Shown piece by piece: positions 1 to 8,052 of a stretch of DNA of 18,372 bases; position 1 is the stretch's first letter, and the number at the start of each line of letters is the position of its first letter. The notes beneath the pieces are model-generated. The model saw only the letters and a program-made list of their open reading frames with translations. It did not search any database and was not told the DNA's origin. Origin of the DNA: Lachnospiraceae bacterium (GTDB taxonomy: Bacteria > Bacillota > Clostridia > Lachnospirales > Lachnospiraceae). The position numbers were made by a program, and so were the translations under genes. The stretch lies in NCBI GenBank assembly GCA_017391545.1, contig JAFOYD010000012.1:1-18372 (forward strand), read 5' to 3'.

Positions 1-697
1 TAAGCATATTTATCATATCCTCCAGAGAATTTCTAAGCACATCCAGTTCATGGTTGCACTCAATGCGAATTGCCTGAAACGTCCTCTTGGAGGGATGCCC
101 GCCTGTTGCACGCATCTTGGCAGGAATTGCCGCCTTTATAATGTCATTCAGCTCAAACGTCGTCTCAATCGGCTTCTCTGCCCTTGCCTGTACAATATGC
201 TTGGCAATGTTCTTTGCAAACTGATCTTCCCCGTAATCTCTGATGATCCGGTACAAAGCCTGCTCATCATAATCATTTACGATATCTCTGGCAGTCAGTT
301 TTTGTCTCTGATCCATACGCATATCCAGAGGTGTATCATACTTATAGGTAAAACCTCTGTCCACTGTATCAAGCTGGTAGGAAGACACGCCCAGATCAAG
401 AACGATTCCGTCTACATGCTCCACACCTTTTTCCCTGAGTGCCTCTTTCGCATTACAGTAATTGTTTCGAATAATAGTGACCTTGTCACCAAATCCTTCC
501 AGTCGTTTTCCTGCCGCCTCAATTGCCGCCGCATCCTGGTCAATCCCATAAAAATGACCTTTTTCGCTGAGCCTTTTACATACTTCATAGGCATGTCCCC
601 CGCCGCCAAGCGTACCGTCCAGGTACACGCCATCCGGCTTGATATTCAATGATTCGATTGTTTCATTTAACAATACTGATGTATGTTTGAACTCCAT
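1..697 (-). CDS. rsmH: 16S rRNA (cytosine1402-N4)-methyltransferase RsmH (MraW), 3' end cut off by the window edge
   Basis: RsmH uses S-adenosylmethionine to methylate N4 of C1402 in the decoding centre of 16S rRNA. About 232 N-terminal residues are visible of a family length near 310; the frame is open to base 1 with no stop. Visible motifs are KHTSVLLNE at the N terminus, the SAM-binding loop DGTLGGGGHA (about residues 27-36), the acidic GIDQD strand end (51-55), DLGVSSYQLD (101-110) and the family stretch HPSKRTFQAIRI near 211-222. Two in-frame ATGs occur, at 703 and 697. The Shine-Dalgarno-like AGTAGGG lies directly against the first and six bases before the second, so I choose 697, which gives MEFKHTSVLL, the usual family N terminus. 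It lies 34 bases downstream of the mraZ stop and is surely co-transcribed with it, the standard start of a dcw division cluster. Confidence 0.96.
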   Translation of the reverse strand, partial: MEFKHTSVLLNETIESLNIKPDGVYLDGTLGGGGHAYEVCKRLSEKGHFYGIDQDAAAIEAAGKRLEGFGDKVTIIRNNYCNAKEALREKGVEHVDGIVLDLGVSSYQLDTVDRGFTYKYDTPLDMRMDQRQKLTARDIVNDYDEQALYRIIRDYGEDQFAKNIAKHIVQARAEKPIETTFELNDIIKAAIPAKMRATGGHPSKRTFQAIRIECNHELDVLRNSLEDMINML

Positions 698-703
698 TTT
701 CAT

Positions 704-710
704 CCCTACT
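704..710 (-). promoter_or_regulatory. Ribosome-binding site that decides the rsmH start
   Basis: The minus strand reads AGTAGGG here. It is six bases from the ATG at 697 but touches the ATG at 703, so the inner ATG is the better start. Confidence 0.6.
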
Positions 711-731
711 TTTACACGATTATTTTATTAA

Positions 732-1163
732 CTAAATCATAAGTCCAAGCTCTGACATGTGCTCTGCAATATCATCCATATCATCATACTCTGAAGCCTC
801 TTCCCATCTGTCTTTGCTCCAGATTTCGATTCGTCCTCCCACTCCTATGAGGACGACCTCCTTATCTAAAGCTGCAAATTCCCTAAGTACAGATGGAATC
901 AATATTCTTCCCTGCTTGTCTACTTCCACATTCGCTGCGCCTGCAAGGAAAAAACGTACAAACTTACGAGATTCTTTATTCATCAGTGGCAGTGCCTTAA
1001 GCTTTTCTTCAAAAGCGGACCATTCTGTGTTGTCATACACAAACAGACAGCCATCAAGCCCTTTTGTGACCACAAAATCATCTCCTAAGACTTCGCGGAA
1101 TTTCGAGGGAATAATCAGCCTGCCTTTCGTGTCTATCGTATGATTGTATTCACCCATGAACAT
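732..1163 (-). CDS. mraZ: Transcriptional regulator MraZ
   Basis: MraZ is a DNA-binding protein of the SpoVT/AbrB fold that represses its own dcw operon by binding short direct repeats at the promoter. With the start at 1163 the product is 143 residues, the usual length. It has two tandem AbrB-like halves, each with the family DxxxR signature: DTKGRLIIPSKFRE (about 11-24) and DKQGRILIPSVLRE (about 82-95). The reading frame stays open upstream to 1286, but that extension runs through the promoter, operator and a palindrome and carries no MraZ residues, so it is rejected. The start MFMGEYNHTIDTKGR is supported by GGTGGTGATT eight bases upstream (counted from GGTGG). The next in-frame ATG, at 1157, is possible but is placed too far from that site. 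The gene is first of the visible mraZ-rsmH pair and has its own promoter and four-repeat operator. Confidence 0.96.
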   Translation of the reverse strand: MFMGEYNHTIDTKGRLIIPSKFREVLGDDFVVTKGLDGCLFVYDNTEWSAFEEKLKALPLMNKESRKFVRFFLAGAANVEVDKQGRILIPSVLREFAALDKEVVLIGVGGRIEIWSKDRWEEASEYDDMDDIAEHMSELGLMI

Positions 1164-1166
1164 GCC

Positions 1167-1176
1167 AATCACCACC
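1167..1176 (-). promoter_or_regulatory. mraZ ribosome-binding site, overlapping the last operator repeat
   Basis: The minus strand reads GGTGGTGATT, close to the full anti-16S complement GGAGGTGATC. The GGTGG part is also the core of the fourth 10-bp repeat, so operator and ribosome-binding site share bases. Confidence 0.6.
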
Positions 1177-1210
1177 ACTCTGTACCACTTTGCACCACTT
1201 TTCACCACTT
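1171..1210 (-). promoter_or_regulatory. MraZ operator: four direct repeats with a 10-bp period
   Basis: Read on the minus strand, four adjacent 10-mers occur: AAGTGGTGAA, AAGTGGTGCA, AAGTGGTACA and GAGTGGTGGT. All share AGTGGT and are exactly in phase. MraZ operators are known as short direct repeats with a 10-bp period (TGGG-N5-type in enterobacteria, AAAGTG-type in Mollicutes), so this is a confident functional match. The array starts at about the predicted transcription start and covers the untranslated leader down to the ribosome-binding site, a layout suited to autorepression. Confidence 0.88.
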
Positions 1211-1218
1211 CAAGAACT

Positions 1219-1247
1219 ATTTTACATGAAAACCAGTAAAATAACAA
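1219..1247 (-). promoter_or_regulatory. Predicted sigma-A promoter of mraZ-rsmH
   Basis: On the minus strand a -35 of TTGTTA (1242-1247) and a -10 of TAAAAT (1219-1224) are separated by exactly 17 bases. The predicted start of transcription, near 1212, sits at the edge of the MraZ repeat array. Confidence 0.7.
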
Positions 1248-1259
1248 GCTTTTGAGCAT

Positions 1260-1291
1260 AAAAAAAGTGGTGAAAATTTTCACCACTTTTT
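1260..1291 (-). terminator. Palindromic terminator of the polC operon, built from two inverted MraZ-like motifs
   Basis: Bases 1262-1291 are a perfect 30-bp palindrome with 15-base arms, centred on AAAATTTT. The minus-strand transcript leaving polC would fold GTGGTGAAAA against TTTTCACCAC and run into seven Us (1266 down to 1260), so it reads as an intrinsic terminator about 13 bases after the polC stop. Each arm contains the 12-mer AAGTGGTGAAAA, identical to the first repeat of the MraZ operator, so it may also be an MraZ site. The terminator role is the safer call. Confidence 0.7.
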
Positions 1292-1303
1292 ACAAAATTT
1301 AAC

Positions 1304-4300
1304 TTATCCTACCAGATCAAACAGACTAATCTGGTTCGACTCCGGAATATCACCAAGAAGTCCTAAGTCTGCCATTAGGTCAATAACCGTCTTTGACACC
1401 TTTGTACGACTTCTGAAATCGTCCTTCGACAGGAACGGCCCATCCTTTGCCGCTTCCATAATGGCGTCTGCTGCCTTTTCACCAAGTCCGTCGATACTGC
1501 TCAGCGACGGCATGACCTTGCCATCAATAATCTGGAAATTCCTTGAATGTGCCCTGAAAATATCGATTGGCTCAAATTCAAAACCACGGGCATACATCTC
1601 CTGCACAATACGCATATCCTTCAACGCATCCTGCTCTTTGTTGGAAAGGCTGTCACTGCGTTTCCTGTAGTCTGCCATGATCCGTTCCAGATGCTCCCGC
1701 CCCTGGCACATGATTTCGTATGAGAACGCAGATGCCCTGATACTAAAATATGCACAATAATATGCCAGCGGATAGTTGACCTTGCAGTAGGCGATACGCC
1801 ATCCCATCATAACATATGCTGCCGCATGCGCCTTGGGGAACATATACTGAATCTTTTTACATGACCAGATATACCAGTCAGGCACACCATGATCCAGCAT
1901 ATCCTGTTCCCATTCCGGCCAGTTCGCACATTTTCCCTTTGCTACCGTTCCCTTTCGGACGGCCTCCATGATCTTGAAGGACTCCTCTGAGTCAAGCCCC
2001 ATACCGATCAGATAGGTCATAATATCATCTCGTGTACAGATTGCAGTGGAAATCGTCGCCTTTCCTTCCTGAATCAAGGTCTGTGCATTGCCCAGCCATA
2101 CGTCCGTGCCATGTGACAGTCCTGATATTCTTACCAGATCGGAAAAATACTTCGGCTGTGCATCAATAACCATCTGCATCGCAAAATCCGTACCAAACTC
2201 CGGTATGCCCAGACATCCAAGTTTGCAGCCACCAATATCCTCAGGCGTGATGCCAAGCGCTGACGTATTCTGGAAAAGCGACATGACATCCTTATCATCA
2301 AGTGGAATCGTTGTCGGATCGATACCAGTCAAATCCTGCAGCATACGGATCATGGTCGGATCATCGTGTCCGAGAATATCAAGCTTTAACAGGTTGTGGT
2401 CTATGGAATGATAATCAAAGTGTGTTGTGATCGTATCAGTCGTCATATCATTCGCCGGATGCTGCACCGGGGTAAACGAATTAATCTCTTCCCCCACAGG
2501 CAATACGACAATACCGCCCGGATGCTGTCCAGTCGTACGTCGCACACCCACACACCCTTCTACGATGCGGTTGATCTCACTGGTTCGCTTATGCTTTCCG
2601 CGCTCTTCGTAATAATTTTTCACATATCCAAACGCCGTCTTGTCCGCCAGCGTACCAATCGTGCCGGCGCGAAAGGTCTGTCCATAACCAAAGATAACCT
2701 CTGTATATTTATGTGCCTTACTCTGATACTCTCCGGAGAAATTAAGGTCGATATCAGGCTCCTTATTTCCTTTAAATCCAAGGAACGTCTCAAACGGGAT
2801 ATCAAACCCGTCTTTAATCAGCTTCTCGCCACAGATTGGGCAATATTTATCAGGCATATCGCAGCCTGCCATACCGGCAAATTTTTTGACATCCTCCGAC
2901 TCAAAATCACTATAATGCCGGTTCTTGCAGTAATAGTGCGGACTAAGCGGATTGACCTCCGTGATTCCTGCCATCGTTGCCACAAAGGAAGAACCAACAG
3001 AGCCTCGGGAACCTACCAGATACCCGTCCTCCACCGATTTCCACACCAGCTTTTGTGCAATGATATACATCACGGCAAAGCCATTGCTTATGATCGAATT
3101 CAGTTCCCGTTCAAGTCTTGCCTCAACAATCGGTGGAAGCTCATCACCATACATCTCATGCGCTTTTCTGTAGCAGATATCCCTTAGCTGCTGATCACTG
3201 TTCTCAATGACTGGCGGACACTTGTCAGGACGCACCGGTGCAATCTTATCGCACATGTCTGCAATCATATTGGTATTCGTGATTACAATTTCCTCAGCCT
3301 TTTCACTGCCCAGATAATAAGAAAACTCGTCAAGCATCTCCTCCGTCGTGCGCAAAAACAGCGGAGCCTGATCGTCAGCATCCTTAAATCCCTTGCCTGT
3401 CATGATAATACGCCTGTAAACTTCATCCTCAGGGTCTAAAAAATGCACATCACAAGTTGCTACCACAGGCTTGTGAAACTGCTCGCCCAGTTTGACCACT
3501 TTTTTATTCAGAGCAATCAAATCTTCCTCCGAATTAATGTCCCTGTGCTTTTCTGACGCAATCATAAATTTATTGTTTCCAATCGGCTGTATCTCCAGAT
3601 AATCGTAAAAACGCACAATGCGTGCGATCTGTTCATCACTTTGTCCATCAAGAATTGCCCTGAAAAGCTCGCCCGCCTCACAGGCACTTCCGATGATCAG
3701 TCCTTCCCTGTATTTTTCAATCAGACTTTTGGGTATCAGCGGTCTCTTGTAGAAATATTTCAGGTGTGACTCCGACACGAGACGGTACAGATTGATACGG
3801 CCTGTCTGATTTTTTGCCAAAATAATGATATGGTATGAGTGAAGCTTTCTCACTGCATCGACACTTGATTTTCCCAAATCATTTAACTCCGCAAGCGTAT
3901 TGATCTGATCCTTCTTGAGCATCTCTATGAACTTTACAAAGATTTCAGCCGTACACTCTGCATCATCAACTGCTCTGTGATGATTTTCAAGTGAGATACC
4001 AAGCGTTTTGGCAACCGCATCCAGCGTATATTTTGCCTGCCCCGTGAGCAGTGTCCTGGCAATTCCCACCGTGTCCACATATGTAAAATCGACAGGAATT
4101 CCCTGACGTTTTGCGTTCTCTTTGATAAAGCTTACATCAAAGTTCGCATTATGCGCCACAAGAATGGCATCACCTATAAAATCCAGAAACTTAGGCAGAA
4201 CAACTTCAATCGTTTCTGCATCAATCACCATACTATCATTAATACTTGTCAGCTTTTCGATTTCAAATGGGATTGGCACCTCCGGATTGACAAACGTTGA

Positions 4301-5809
4301 AAAACGGTCCACAATCTGTCCATTTTCCACCTTCACAGCTCCAATCTCAATGATTCTGTTCGTGACTGGCGAAAATCCCGTTGTCTCGATATCAAATACC
4401 ACATATGTCTCATCCAGTGTCTGCCCTTTACCATTTGTCACGATTTCCTTCAGGTCATCGACCAGATATCCCTCAACACCATAAATAATCTTAAAATCAT
4501 CATCATGGTCTATGGCATGATTTGCATCCGGGAAAGCCTGCACACAGCCATGATCTGTAACGGCGATTGCCTTATGTCCCCACTTTTTTGCACGCTTGAT
4601 AATATCCTTGACATCAGAAACACCATCCATATCGCTCATCTTGGTATGGCAATGAAGCTCCACACGCTTTCTTGCACTGTTATCCATGCGAGCCGTTGTA
4701 AAATCGGGAATTTTCATCACACCGACCACAGATCCAATCGTCAGCTCTCTGTCAAAGGTATCATTTACCGTAACGCCCTTCAGCTTAACGAATGCTCCCG
4801 GCTTAAGGTCCCCTAAAAGCTCTGAAAGCTGCTCATTGTGCACAAACATTTTTACTTTAATCGTATCTGTAAAATCCGTGATCTCAAAGCTTACGATTGT
4901 CCTTTCATTTCTGATCTCGCGGGTATCAAGTGCACGCACCTTTCCCCGAATCGTAACTTCACCCATCTCGCCCCAGATTTCTTCAATGTTGATGCTCTCA
5001 TCCTCAAAATCACGCCCGAATATAACATTCGGATTCTCAGAACGCTTGAGTGGCCTTCTCTGAAATCCTCTGTCACCGCCCTTCTCAAATTTACCAAAGG
5101 ATTTCTTTTCGGTGGCAGCTTCCTTCTTTGGCTCGGATGTCTTAGCAGCCTCTTGTGTTTTTGCCTCCTTAGGTGCCGACTCTGCCTTTTCCGGTGTAGG
5201 CACAGAAGCACGCTCACTGCCAGTGTTCTCTTCAAAGCGATTGCTGATGTCCTCCACGATCTTTCTGATGCGGAGTGCATCATCTTCCTTGTATTTTCCT
5301 GCCTTCGCCTCCTTGTAGGCAGTCTCAAATCTGACTCTGAATCCGCACCGTTCATTCAATACCTTATCTAAAATGCCAATAAGCTCATCCTCTTTGGACT
5401 TCGCGATCACACTGTCCTCAAGAACAAGCTCCATTGTATTTTCATCCGGAAAACGCAGATCTGCCTGACGAAACATCGTGTACAGCATATGCTCACACGC
5501 TTTCAGCTCTAAAAGAATACTGTCCCGATACAGATTCATCAGTTTTTCCGGCGTATACTGCTCTGACAGCACAAAGCGCTCATAAAGCTTTATCGTCATA
5601 TGTTCTTTTGGGAAAAACTGCTTTTTAATCTCATTCTCCACACCATATATAATCTCTTTTTCAATCAGACGCTCACTTCTGATATAGACACGCAGCAGAT
5701 CTTTTCGCTTGGTGGCAGTGATTCTTTCCACTACCACCTGTTCAAAAAGATCTTTCTGCACACCGGTAAGCTTAAGATTTGGAAACGCCTCAAAAAACTT
5801 CTTTTCCAT
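1304..5809 (-). CDS. polC: DNA polymerase III alpha subunit, PolC type (replicative polymerase with proofreading exonuclease)
   Basis: PolC is the replicative DNA polymerase of low-G+C Gram-positives and carries its own 3'-5' proofreading exonuclease. The protein is 1501 residues, slightly longer than the roughly 1440 of Bacillus. Order of parts: N-terminal region (1-195); a Lys/Glu/Ala-rich, probably disordered linker (about 196-260) that accounts for much of the extra length; an OB-fold region (about 265-370); the PHP domain beginning HCHTKMSDMDG (386-396), split by a DEDDh exonuclease with DIETTG (473-478), HNANFD (553-558) and HHRAVDD (610-616); then the polymerase core. A cysteine cluster (C961, C983, C990, C993) matches the PolC zinc module and PDIDLNFSG (1018-1026) holds catalytic aspartates D1019 and D1021. 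A helix-hairpin-helix-like SSIDGLGEKAADAI lies near 1437-1450, and QISLF (1493-1497) at the C terminus fits a sliding-clamp motif. It starts eight bases after the ispG stop, with AGGGGG four bases before the ATG. It is last in its operon. Confidence 0.98.
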   Translation of the reverse strand: MEKKFFEAFPNLKLTGVQKDLFEQVVVERITATKRKDLLRVYIRSERLIEKEIIYGVENEIKKQFFPKEHMTIKLYERFVLSEQYTPEKLMNLYRDSILLELKACEHMLYTMFRQADLRFPDENTMELVLEDSVIAKSKEDELIGILDKVLNERCGFRVRFETAYKEAKAGKYKEDDALRIRKIVEDISNRFEENTGSERASVPTPEKAESAPKEAKTQEAAKTSEPKKEAATEKKSFGKFEKGGDRGFQRRPLKRSENPNVIFGRDFEDESINIEEIWGEMGEVTIRGKVRALDTREIRNERTIVSFEITDFTDTIKVKMFVHNEQLSELLGDLKPGAFVKLKGVTVNDTFDRELTIGSVVGVMKIPDFTTARMDNSARKRVELHCHTKMSDMDGVSDVKDIIKRAKKWGHKAIAVTDHGCVQAFPDANHAIDHDDDFKIIYGVEGYLVDDLKEIVTNGKGQTLDETYVVFDIETTGFSPVTNRIIEIGAVKVENGQIVDRFSTFVNPEVPIPFEIEKLTSINDSMVIDAETIEVVLPKFLDFIGDAILVAHNANFDVSFIKENAKRQGIPVDFTYVDTVGIARTLLTGQAKYTLDAVAKTLGISLENHHRAVDDAECTAEIFVKFIEMLKKDQINTLAELNDLGKSSVDAVRKLHSYHIIILAKNQTGRINLYRLVSESHLKYFYKRPLIPKSLIEKYREGLIIGSACEAGELFRAILDGQSDEQIARIVRFYDYLEIQPIGNNKFMIASEKHRDINSEEDLIALNKKVVKLGEQFHKPVVATCDVHFLDPEDEVYRRIIMTGKGFKDADDQAPLFLRTTEEMLDEFSYYLGSEKAEEIVITNTNMIADMCDKIAPVRPDKCPPVIENSDQQLRDICYRKAHEMYGDELPPIVEARLERELNSIISNGFAVMYIIAQKLVWKSVEDGYLVGSRGSVGSSFVATMAGITEVNPLSPHYYCKNRHYSDFESEDVKKFAGMAGCDMPDKYCPICGEKLIKDGFDIPFETFLGFKGNKEPDIDLNFSGEYQSKAHKYTEVIFGYGQTFRAGTIGTLADKTAFGYVKNYYEERGKHKRTSEINRIVEGCVGVRRTTGQHPGGIVVLPVGEEINSFTPVQHPANDMTTDTITTHFDYHSIDHNLLKLDILGHDDPTMIRMLQDLTGIDPTTIPLDDKDVMSLFQNTSALGITPEDIGGCKLGCLGIPEFGTDFAMQMVIDAQPKYFSDLVRISGLSHGTDVWLGNAQTLIQEGKATISTAICTRDDIMTYLIGMGLDSEESFKIMEAVRKGTVAKGKCANWPEWEQDMLDHGVPDWYIWSCKKIQYMFPKAHAAAYVMMGWRIAYCKVNYPLAYYCAYFSIRASAFSYEIMCQGREHLERIMADYRKRSDSLSNKEQDALKDMRIVQEMYARGFEFEPIDIFRAHSRNFQIIDGKVMPSLSSIDGLGEKAADAIMEAAKDGPFLSKDDFRSRTKVSKTVIDLMADLGLLGDIPESNQISLFDLVG

Positions 5810-5813
5810 AAAT

Positions 5814-5819
5814 CCCCCT
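5814..5819 (-). promoter_or_regulatory. polC ribosome-binding site overlapping the ispG stop codon
   Basis: The minus strand reads AGGGGG, whose first bases are the end of the ispG TAG stop (5818-5820). Only four bases separate it from the polC ATG. The overlap suggests translational coupling of ispG and polC. Confidence 0.55.
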
Positions 5820-6870
5820 ACTTCCAGTTGTCCAGTTCCTGCTTAAGCGTACTCAAAAGCTCATTTTCAGGTACTTTTCGCACAATCTCACCTTTTTTGA
5901 TCAGAAGGCCTTCACCAATACCTCCTGCAATACCGATATCAGCTTCCTTTGCCTCTCCCGGTCCGTTCACTGCACATCCCATGACTGCTACTTTAATGTT
6001 AAGGTCGTAGCCCTGAACCATCGTTTCCACCTGATTTGCAAGCCCGATCAGATCAATATTGGTTCTGCCACAGGTTGGGCAGGATACGACCTCAATACCG
6101 CCTTTTCGAAGTCCAAGCGTGCGCAAGATCAGCTTTGCAGACTTGATTTCCTCCACAGGATCACCTGTCAGTGACACTCTGATCGTATCACCGATACCCT
6201 GATTCAGGATAATTCCAAGTCCCACTGCCGATTTGATATTACCGCTTGTGACGGTTCCTGACTCTGTGATGCCGACATGAAGAGGATAGATTGTTTTGTC
6301 TGCAAGAAGCTCATGCGCCTTCACGCACATCATAACATCGGACGACTTAATGCTGATGACCATGTTGTCATAACCCAGATCCTCTATGATATGCACCTTG
6401 TCAAGCGCGCTCTCAACGATTCCCTCTGCCGTGACGCCATGATATTTTTCCACAAGCTCTTTTTCAAGAGATCCACTGTTTACACCGACTCTGATGGGGA
6501 TATTTCTCTCCTTTGCGACACGCACCACCTCAGCTACCTTTTCACGACTTCCAATGTTGCCGGGATTGATGCGGATCTTGTCAGCACCATTTTCCATCGC
6601 TGCAATCGCCATTTTATAGTCAAAATGAATATCTGCCACCAGCGGAATTGAGATTTCCTTCTTGATCTGTGCGATTGCCTTTGCTGCCTCAAGATTCGGT
6701 ACGGTGCACCGGATAATATCACAGCCTGCCCCTTCAAGCCTTTTGATCTGTGCTACTGTTGCTCCCACATCATCTGTCTTTGTATTTGTCATGGATTGGA
6801 TCATGATCGGGTTTCCACCACCGATGACCTTATTTCCTATATGAATCACTTTTGTATTATCTCTGTACAT
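5818..6870 (-). CDS. ispG: 4-hydroxy-3-methylbut-2-en-1-yl diphosphate synthase IspG (GcpE)
   Basis: IspG is the [4Fe-4S] enzyme that converts 2-C-methyl-D-erythritol 2,4-cyclodiphosphate to HMBPP, the penultimate MEP-pathway step. The product is 350 residues, typical of the compact bacterial form. The N-terminal TIM-barrel part shows PIMIQSMTNTKTDD (21-34) and IPLVADIHFDYKMA (75-88). The C-terminal cluster domain has CPTCGRTN with C264 and C267 and MGCAVNGPGEA with C299 and E306, the complete set of three cysteines and a glutamate. The frame extends 12 codons further up to 6906, but GGAGG five bases before the ATG at 6870 makes MYRDNTKVIHIG the start. It lies between rseP and polC, in the same operon as dxr, another enzyme of this pathway. 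Confidence 0.97.
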   Translation of the reverse strand: MYRDNTKVIHIGNKVIGGGNPIMIQSMTNTKTDDVGATVAQIKRLEGAGCDIIRCTVPNLEAAKAIAQIKKEISIPLVADIHFDYKMAIAAMENGADKIRINPGNIGSREKVAEVVRVAKERNIPIRVGVNSGSLEKELVEKYHGVTAEGIVESALDKVHIIEDLGYDNMVISIKSSDVMMCVKAHELLADKTIYPLHVGITESGTVTSGNIKSAVGLGIILNQGIGDTIRVSLTGDPVEEIKSAKLILRTLGLRKGGIEVVSCPTCGRTNIDLIGLANQVETMVQGYDLNIKVAVMGCAVNGPGEAKEADIGIAGGIGEGLLIKKGEIVRKVPENELLSTLKQELDNWK

Positions 6871-6875
6871 ACTTA

Positions 6876-6880
6876 CCTCC
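6876..6880 (-). promoter_or_regulatory. Ribosome-binding site that decides the ispG start
   Basis: GGAGG on the minus strand, five bases from the ATG at 6870. It rules out the longer frame that begins at 6906. Confidence 0.8.
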
Positions 6881-6891
6881 ATCCCGTCTGG

Positions 6892-6910
6892 ACAGTTACA
6901 ACGCAACTGT
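6892..6910 (-). other. Small inverted repeat in the rseP-ispG gap
   Basis: ACAGTT and AACTGT pair perfectly over six bases around a seven-base loop, just upstream of the ispG ribosome-binding site. There is no T run, so it is not an intrinsic terminator. It could be a processing or stability hairpin, or chance. Confidence 0.3.
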
Positions 6911-6925
6911 TATATTCTACGTGTA

Positions 6926-8011
6926 TTATGCAAATATTCTTGCAATATCATTATAGAGCACAAACACCATCAAAATCATCAGTGCCACAAAGCCAAGAAA
7001 GTGAACAAAACCTTCTTTTTCAGGAGGAACCGGTTTTCCTCGAACGACCTCAACCAGCAGGAAGATCAGTCTGCCTCCATCAAGCGCAGGAAGCGGAAGC
7101 AAATTCATCACGCCGAGATTAACGCTTAGCAGCACCGCAAAATTAATCATGGTTAGCACCACTGTTGGTAAACCATATGGCTTTGTCTGCTCGATCGTCG
7201 TGCCGATTGCCGATGCGATGCCGACAGGACCTGACAGATCATTAGCCGAGAGCTGCCCCTGTATCAGCATCAAAAGACTCTTGATCGTAATTTTGAACCA
7301 ATACCGTACCTCATATGCACTGTATTTGATCAGGTCAAAGCCCTTACATTCCACTACCTCGCCAATCGTAAAGCCAATATAGTATCTGTTATCCTCTTCA
7401 CTGAACTTGGGCGTCACTGTGGTGGTATATTTTTTCCCGTCACGTTTATACTCGATTTCAATCGGATCTCCCTCACTGAACGCCGATACAAATGTGACTT
7501 CCCCCTGCAGGCAGATACGCTCTCCATTCATTTTTGTGATGAGATCGCCCTCTTGCAGTCCTGCTTCTATCGCCGGATATCCCTCTTGCAAAGAAGTAAT
7601 TTGGGGTATGATTTCGCCAGAAAACCCAACCACGATCAGAGACAGCAAAAATGCAAGAATAATGTTAAAAAAAGGACCTGCAAACACTGTTGCGATTCTT
7701 GCCCAGACATTTGCATCATTAAAAGCACCTTCTGGTTTAACAGGCAGCTGGTCGCCATTTTGGTCTTTGCCATCCTGTTCTGTCGTATATATGCCATCCT
7801 CACCTTCAAACATACAGGCGCCGCCAATCGGCAACAGCTTTAATACGTATTTCGTGTCTCCTTTTGTAAACTTGATCAGATCGGGCCCCATGCCGATTGA
7901 AAACTGTACCACCTTGATTCCATTTAGCTTTGCAATCAGAAAATGCCCCAATTCGTGCGCGATAACTACCACGCCAAAGATAAGGACAAATACTACTATT
8001 GTGACAATCAT
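6926..8011 (-). CDS. rseP: Site-2 membrane metalloprotease RseP/RasP (M50 family)
   Basis: This is an intramembrane zinc protease of the RseP/RasP/YluC family, which cuts transmembrane proteins such as anti-sigma factors and leftover signal peptides within the membrane. The 361 residues show a first hydrophobic helix ending in the zinc motif HELGH (H19, E20, H23), a second helix at about 104-131, a PDZ domain at about 135-200 (EGYPAIEAGLQEGDLI), and the second active-site motif NLLPLPALDGGR with D311, followed by a final helix at about 334-353. All catalytic parts are present. The start has GGGAGG about 11 bases upstream and AAGGA directly before the ATG. The gene follows dxr by about 40 bases. 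The natural substrate cannot be read from this window, because no sigma/anti-sigma pair is present. Confidence 0.96.
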   Translation of the reverse strand: MIVTIVVFVLIFGVVVIAHELGHFLIAKLNGIKVVQFSIGMGPDLIKFTKGDTKYVLKLLPIGGACMFEGEDGIYTTEQDGKDQNGDQLPVKPEGAFNDANVWARIATVFAGPFFNIILAFLLSLIVVGFSGEIIPQITSLQEGYPAIEAGLQEGDLITKMNGERICLQGEVTFVSAFSEGDPIEIEYKRDGKKYTTTVTPKFSEEDNRYYIGFTIGEVVECKGFDLIKYSAYEVRYWFKITIKSLLMLIQGQLSANDLSGPVGIASAIGTTIEQTKPYGLPTVVLTMINFAVLLSVNLGVMNLLPLPALDGGRLIFLLVEVVRGKPVPPEKEGFVHFLGFVALMILMVFVLYNDIARIFA

Positions 8012-8052
8012 TCCTTATTTTTCCTCCCTTTAGAACCCGTTGAACAGTTACA

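Noticed and set aside
50..652. 200-codon plus-strand frame across rsmH
   Set aside because: It is antisense to clear RsmH motifs and resembles nothing I recognise.
1171..1210. Possible CRISPR or tandem satellite
   Set aside because: Ten-base units with no spacers at a promoter are an operator, and there are no cas genes.
1164..1286. 41-codon N-terminal extension of mraZ
   Set aside because: It runs through the promoter, the four operator repeats and the palindrome, lacks family residues, and the 143-residue product from 1163 is full length.
2396..3187. 263-codon open frame on the plus strand inside polC
   Set aside because: It is antisense to the conserved polymerase core, has no ribosome-binding site and no recognisable protein; it is a frame shadow.
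7407..8033. 208-codon plus-strand frame across rseP
   Set aside because: It is a shadow of an intact M50 protease gene, with no start signal.
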